DNA of 64,000 bases from Pseudoalteromonas luteoviolacea DSM 6061 (GTDB taxonomy: Bacteria > Pseudomonadota > Gammaproteobacteria > Enterobacterales > Alteromonadaceae): positions 62,001-126,000 of the forward strand of contig NZ_AUYB01000092.1 of the NCBI RefSeq assembly GCF_001625655.1. Direction: 5' to 3'. The notes under the pieces are model-generated. The model was not told the DNA's origin, ran no database searches, and saw nothing but the letters and a program-made list of their open reading frames with translations. The position numbers and the translations under genes are program-made. Shown piece after piece: positions 60,633 to 64,000 of the stretch (within the stretch, counting starts at the first letter, position 1; each line of letters starts with the position of its first letter).

Positions 60633-61477
60633 TGAGTAGCAAAATTTATTTTTCAGACAGCAACAGTAAAAAATCAATGAGCTACCTAGTAACGCGTGGA
60701 GTGTCATCTTTGATGGCAAAGGTAGCACCGAATACCAGTATGAAAGCCACACGAAAGCTATTGTTAACGCCATCTGCAAGCCGTAAACAAGTACCGCTTC
60801 CGGAGTCTATGCGCACACGAAAACTAGATTCGCAATACGGTGCAATCAATGTCGTTGAAGCAGGAAAGGGGCCAACAGTGATATTTACTCATGGTTGGTC
60901 TGGTAGTGTGACTCAGTTTTACCCATTAATGCAAAAGTTAGTTGAAAAGGGCCATAAAGTGGTCGGTTTTGACCACTATGGGCATGGTAAAAGTGAAGGC
61001 CGTTTTGCAAATTTACCCCTGTTTATAAAGGGTCTAAAAACAGTGATGTCGGCGTATGACGACCATAATGTCAAAGGAATCGTTAGTCACTCTATGGGGA
61101 CAATTGGCGCGTTAAATGCGACACATGATGCGCGACATGTACTGATTGCGCCGACTTTTGATTTCTACAATTCATTTCAACAAAGGATCTTGTCGACGGG
61201 CCTTGCAAATCAACTGTTTGAAAAGCTGTTAAATGAAGTTGAAACGGAACATGGTATGGCGTTTAAAGAGTTACAACCTGAGCTTCATATGGAAAAACAG
61301 GGACAGCTTCTTGTTGTACATGACAAAGATGATAAATACGCGCCTTATGGCCATACTCAAGAGCAGGTTGGTTTGCATGAACATGCGAGTCTTTCTACTA
61401 CATCGGGCCACGGTCATGGTCGTATTATTAACAGTGCACAAACATGGCAAGCCGTTGAGCAGTTAGTGGGCATTTAA
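60632..61477 (+). CDS. Alpha/beta hydrolase
   Basis: 281 residues. Oxyanion-hole FTHGWSGS, nucleophile elbow VSHSMGT, Asp near VVHDKDDKYAPYGH and a terminal His in TTSGHGHGRI complete the triad. No signal peptide, although residues 17-45 are basic and amphipathic. Probably an esterase or lipase-like enzyme. Start: ATG overlapping the TetR stop. Confidence 0.9.
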   Translation: MSSKIYFSDSNSKKSMSYLVTRGVSSLMAKVAPNTSMKATRKLLLTPSASRKQVPLPESMRTRKLDSQYGAINVVEAGKGPTVIFTHGWSGSVTQFYPLMQKLVEKGHKVVGFDHYGHGKSEGRFANLPLFIKGLKTVMSAYDDHNVKGIVSHSMGTIGALNATHDARHVLIAPTFDFYNSFQQRILSTGLANQLFEKLLNEVETEHGMAFKELQPELHMEKQGQLLVVHDKDDKYAPYGHTQEQVGLHEHASLSTTSGHGHGRIINSAQTWQAVEQLVGI

Positions 61478-61561
61478 TACTTTGATTGAATTGCAATTAC
61501 CAAGCAATGTTTGTCAAGATAGGCTAAATTTAAGTAAATCCAAAATTAACGATTGGTACTT

Positions 61562-62779
61562 ATGGCTAAATATTGCTTGGTCGTGCTGTGGTTGTGCTTT
61601 TCGGCATATGCGCTCGCAGAAGATAAAAACTTACCTACGCTTCACATTTATCATGATTCTGATTACAGCACGCACAAGGCGTCTGCAATTGCGATAAAAA
61701 TGGGCTTTTTGACGGCTCTGAGTGAAGTAAATAAGCAGTCGCAGGGGTTTGAACTAAAACTCTTATCCATGGACCATCGTGGCAATAGTAATCGCAGTTT
61801 TTTGCATTTTAAACGTTTTTTGAAAGACCCATCTGGTTTGTTTGTACTGGGTGGGTTGCATTCTCCTCCTTATATTAAACATCGAGAGTTCATCAACAAG
61901 AACCAAATCCCTCTTTTAGTGCCTTGGGCTGCCGGAGGTCCAATTACGAGGTATGATCAAGGAGAAAACTGGGTATACAGGCTCTCTGTTGACGACACGA
62001 AAGCAGGCCCTAAATTGGTTGAGTTCGCATCCAAGCGGGCGTGTAAAAAACCTCACTTGTTATTAGAGAGAACACCATGGGGTAAATCCAATTACAAGTC
62101 TATTGGTGAGGCGTTAAATAATGCTCAGCCTGATGTCACTTGGTTTGATTGGGGAATGAAAGCCAACAGTGCGAAAATTCATATTCGTGAAATGATATCC
62201 AAGGGCAGTGATTGTCTGCTTTTTGTTGGAAATTCGATTGAAGGAAAGCAGCTTGTGAGTGCAATGGCTGATTACCCTAATGATCAACGTCTGCCTATTA
62301 TCAGTCACTGGGGCATAACTGGGGGGGACTTTTTCTCTAAGGCGAAAGTTGATCTTGCCTCTGGTATTGACCTGCACTTTATTCAAAGCTGTTTTTCTTT
62401 TCAACATAGGCCAATGTCACCCACAGCCAAAGACGTATGGCAGCGTGCAAAAGTACTGTTCCCGAATGAGTTTGCAGAACGGGATTTTTTGTTTGCGCCT
62501 ACTGGATTTATACATGGCTATGATTTAGCAAAGGTTTCCTTAGCGGCGTTGGCACAAATAAAAATAACGGGCGATATGCATAAAGATCGCCAAGCTTTTA
62601 AACAGTCGCTTGAAAATTTAAAAACCCCCATTTCTGGGCTTATTAAAACTTATCAGCAACCCTTTTCTAAGTGGAGTTCAAGTAATCCTGATGCACATGA
62701 AGCGCTGGGCCTTAACGATCTATGTATGGCTTATTTCCAGTCAAACGGAAGTACTAAAGTACTGGTGAACAATTCATGA
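61562..62779 (+). CDS. Periplasmic substrate-binding protein (type 1 fold), sensor-associated
   Basis: 405 residues. Signal peptide MAKYCLVVLWLCFSAYALA, then a two-lobed periplasmic-binding protein of the branched-chain amino acid/ANF receptor type (LFVLGGLHSPPYIKHREFINKNQIPLLVPWAAGGP is the typical strand-loop pattern, given here only as the GGLHSPP and PLLVPWAAGG motifs). No permease genes adjoin it. Instead the sensor gene overlaps by four bases (ATGA), so it probably delivers ligand information to that sensor, as LuxP does for LuxQ. Start: ATG at 61562; a TTG three codons earlier is possible. Cys residues occur in KRACKKP, SDCLL, QSCFS and DLCMA. Confidence 0.85.
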   Translation: MAKYCLVVLWLCFSAYALAEDKNLPTLHIYHDSDYSTHKASAIAIKMGFLTALSEVNKQSQGFELKLLSMDHRGNSNRSFLHFKRFLKDPSGLFVLGGLHSPPYIKHREFINKNQIPLLVPWAAGGPITRYDQGENWVYRLSVDDTKAGPKLVEFASKRACKKPHLLLERTPWGKSNYKSIGEALNNAQPDVTWFDWGMKANSAKIHIREMISKGSDCLLFVGNSIEGKQLVSAMADYPNDQRLPIISHWGITGGDFFSKAKVDLASGIDLHFIQSCFSFQHRPMSPTAKDVWQRAKVLFPNEFAERDFLFAPTGFIHGYDLAKVSLAALAQIKITGDMHKDRQAFKQSLENLKTPISGLIKTYQQPFSKWSSSNPDAHEALGLNDLCMAYFQSNGSTKVLVNNS

Positions 62780-64000
62780 GAGAGTGGCTAAAAAAAGCTT
62801 TTAGCATGTCTTCAGACAAGGCATTTTACGCCTTTTTGCTTTGTAGTTTAGTGTTATCCATTGTAATTAGCTTGGCTTTGGTTGGCACGCGGGCAAATAG
62901 TTCTGTTAAGGAGTTACAACTACAAGCACGCCAAACAGAAGCTCGATTGGCAGTAAGTAATTTGGGACAGTTTATATCTACACGGCTTATTTTGCTCAAG
63001 GACTTAGCGAAAATTCCGATGCTGTCCAATGCGGTAATGGGCAGTGATATTTCGAGGGCGTCGTTATCTGACTTTTTAAAAGAGTACAAGGTGCTGGGCT
63101 CTCATGCGCCTTTGCATTTATACAATATCCTTTCAGAGCAAGTTTTTACCAATTCTCCCCTCAATAGTGAAAATTACACCAGTGAACCTTGGCTAGACCA
63201 ATTGTTGCTTGGTGAACTCGGACAAGCAGTTGCATTAAAATTTGATGGTGAACAATTTGTATTTGTGATTGCCGTACCTATTGAATACAACGGTTTCACC
63301 GAAGGTGTTTTGATTTCTGAGTTTAAAACAGACCTAACATCGTTAATTGCTATTGATATGGGGCAAACCGAACTCGCCGTAGATTTAACAGGTCAGTGGG
63401 TAAATTACAGTAATGCAGACGAAAGCCTAGAGTATTTAAAACTATTTGAGAGCACGCTGGCAGATACAGACATTGCAATTAAGTTTTATATTGATCAACA
63501 AATTATTGAAAACAACGTCAATACGTTTATTACAGCGATTGCCAAAGCTGTAGTAATAAGCTTGTTGTTGTCATTTTTATTGTTATTCTTTTTTGGTAGA
63601 CAACTTTTACTTAATCCATTCAAACAGTTACAGCTCTCGCAAAAAGCTACCGAAAAAAGTGAAGAGCGCTTTAAACTGGCCATTAAAGGCAGCAATGATG
63701 GCATTTGGGATTGGGATATTGAACGTGGCGGGATGTTTTATTCGCCTAGATTTAGAGAATTACTGGGCTATAAGGGCGATGATCTAGTTGGCTTTCCAGA
63801 CACATTTGAAAGCATTGAAAAGCATGTTCACCCTGAAGATAAGTCAAATACCTTTGGTGCATTGAATGCGCACCTTGATACTGGTTCTGGTTTTGACGTT
63901 GAATTTAGAATGAGAAATGAGAGTGGAGACTTTCGATTCTATCGCTCAAAAGGTTTAGCGCTTCGCAACAATGAGAACAAAGCCATTCGCATGTCGGGGT
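62776..64000 (+). CDS. Membrane sensor with CACHE-like and PAS domains (3'-truncated by window edge)
   Basis: Open from ATG 62776 to the window end (408 codons). Membrane helix at about 15-37, periplasmic sensory domain of about 215 residues (dCACHE-like), second helix at about 256-278 (AVVISLLLSFLLLFFFG), then a PAS domain (RFKLAIKGSNDGIWDWDI to the end). The output domain, either a kinase or GGDEF/EAL, lies beyond the window. It overlaps the binding-protein gene by ATGA, so the two are coupled. This points to a two-part sensor for a small ligand such as an amino acid. Confidence 0.9.
   Translation, partial: MREWLKKAFSMSSDKAFYAFLLCSLVLSIVISLALVGTRANSSVKELQLQARQTEARLAVSNLGQFISTRLILLKDLAKIPMLSNAVMGSDISRASLSDFLKEYKVLGSHAPLHLYNILSEQVFTNSPLNSENYTSEPWLDQLLLGELGQAVALKFDGEQFVFVIAVPIEYNGFTEGVLISEFKTDLTSLIAIDMGQTELAVDLTGQWVNYSNADESLEYLKLFESTLADTDIAIKFYIDQQIIENNVNTFITAIAKAVVISLLLSFLLLFFFGRQLLLNPFKQLQLSQKATEKSEERFKLAIKGSNDGIWDWDIERGGMFYSPRFRELLGYKGDDLVGFPDTFESIEKHVHPEDKSNTFGALNAHLDTGSGFDVEFRMRNESGDFRFYRSKGLALRNNENKAIRMSG

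Noticed and set aside
61482..61697. 71-codon ORF overlapping the binding-protein start
   Set aside because: It overlaps the signal peptide region in another frame and lacks family resemblance.
1..64000. Possibility that the cut kinase at the left edge and the cut sensor at the right edge are two ends of one gene on a circular replicon
   Set aside because: Both are cut in or near a PAS domain, but nothing shows a circle of exactly this size and the gene content is chromosomal.
1..64000. Search for CRISPR arrays, tRNA or rRNA genes, insertion sequences and prophage genes
   Set aside because: No regularly spaced repeats, cloverleaf-like sequences, transposase, integrase or phage structural genes were recognised by eye; a tRNAscan or IS search would be needed to exclude small ones.

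Overview
The window looks like chromosomal DNA of a marine gammaproteobacterium of the Alteromonadales, most like Pseudoalteromonas. The reasons are a low-to-mid GC content, tightly packed genes with strong AAGGA/GGAG ribosome binding sites, many TonB, sensor and GGDEF genes, a NorR/NnrS/Hmp locus and hydroxyproline catabolism. The genus is an inference, as no rRNA or tRNA gene was seen. No CRISPR array, insertion sequence, integrase or phage module was found. One gene is cut by each window edge, a hybrid histidine kinase at the left and a PAS-containing membrane sensor at the right.

Layout. 1-2.4 kb: hybrid kinase plus a response regulator with an unrecognised output domain. 2.6-11.2 kb: secreted BSP-type metalloprotein, acetyltransferase, EamA exporter, SYLF lipoprotein, REC-GGDEF cyclase, SdaC-like serine permease, PhoD-like phosphatase. 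11.7-25.1 kb: a hydroxyproline/proline-peptide catabolic region. It holds two M24 proline peptidases, a pyrroline-2-carboxylate reductase-type protein, a D-hydroxyproline dehydrogenase, a DapA-type deaminase, a hydroxyproline epimerase, a ketoglutarate-semialdehyde dehydrogenase and a GntR/FCD regulator. A secreted HExxH lipoprotein is embedded in it. Three near-identical TTGTATACAA palindromes sit in front of its transcription units, with a fourth weaker copy before the regulator. Together these would take hydroxyproline-containing peptides down to 2-oxoglutarate.

25.1-37.1 kb: an orphan type III polyketide synthase, a TonB-dependent receptor, a second hybrid-kinase/response-regulator pair whose regulator is a paralogue of the one at 1.2 kb, a heat-shock ibpA gene with a sigma-32-like promoter and a ROSE-like 5' UTR, a PaiB/GNAT pair, a frameshifted MocR-type regulator, a one-repeat cyanovirin-homology protein and a periplasmic histidine phosphatase. 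37.3-44.5 kb: a six-gene operon of a MacA-like adaptor, ABC ATPase, two FtsX-type permeases, and its own NtrC-type regulator and kinase. It is preceded by two TGTCCG/CGGACA palindromes and a sigma-54-like promoter.

44.5-54.2 kb: mixed single genes, including a 2OG-Fe(II) oxygenase, CTP-synthase-like amidotransferase, LMW phosphatase, class C beta-lactamase-fold hydrolase, an unknown gene behind a strong Fur box, NUDIX hydrolase, YHYH lipoprotein with an EF-hand partner, and a secreted phosphodiesterase with LamG and novel C-terminal repeats. 54.3-58.6 kb: nitric oxide defence (hmp, nnrS and a small membrane protein, divergent from norR) with a well-formed sigma-54 promoter and three GT-N7-AC sites. 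58.9-59.8 kb: two complementary bacterioferritin subunits. 60.0-64.0 kb: TetR regulator with a lipase-like hydrolase, then a periplasmic binding protein overlapping a CACHE/PAS sensor gene.
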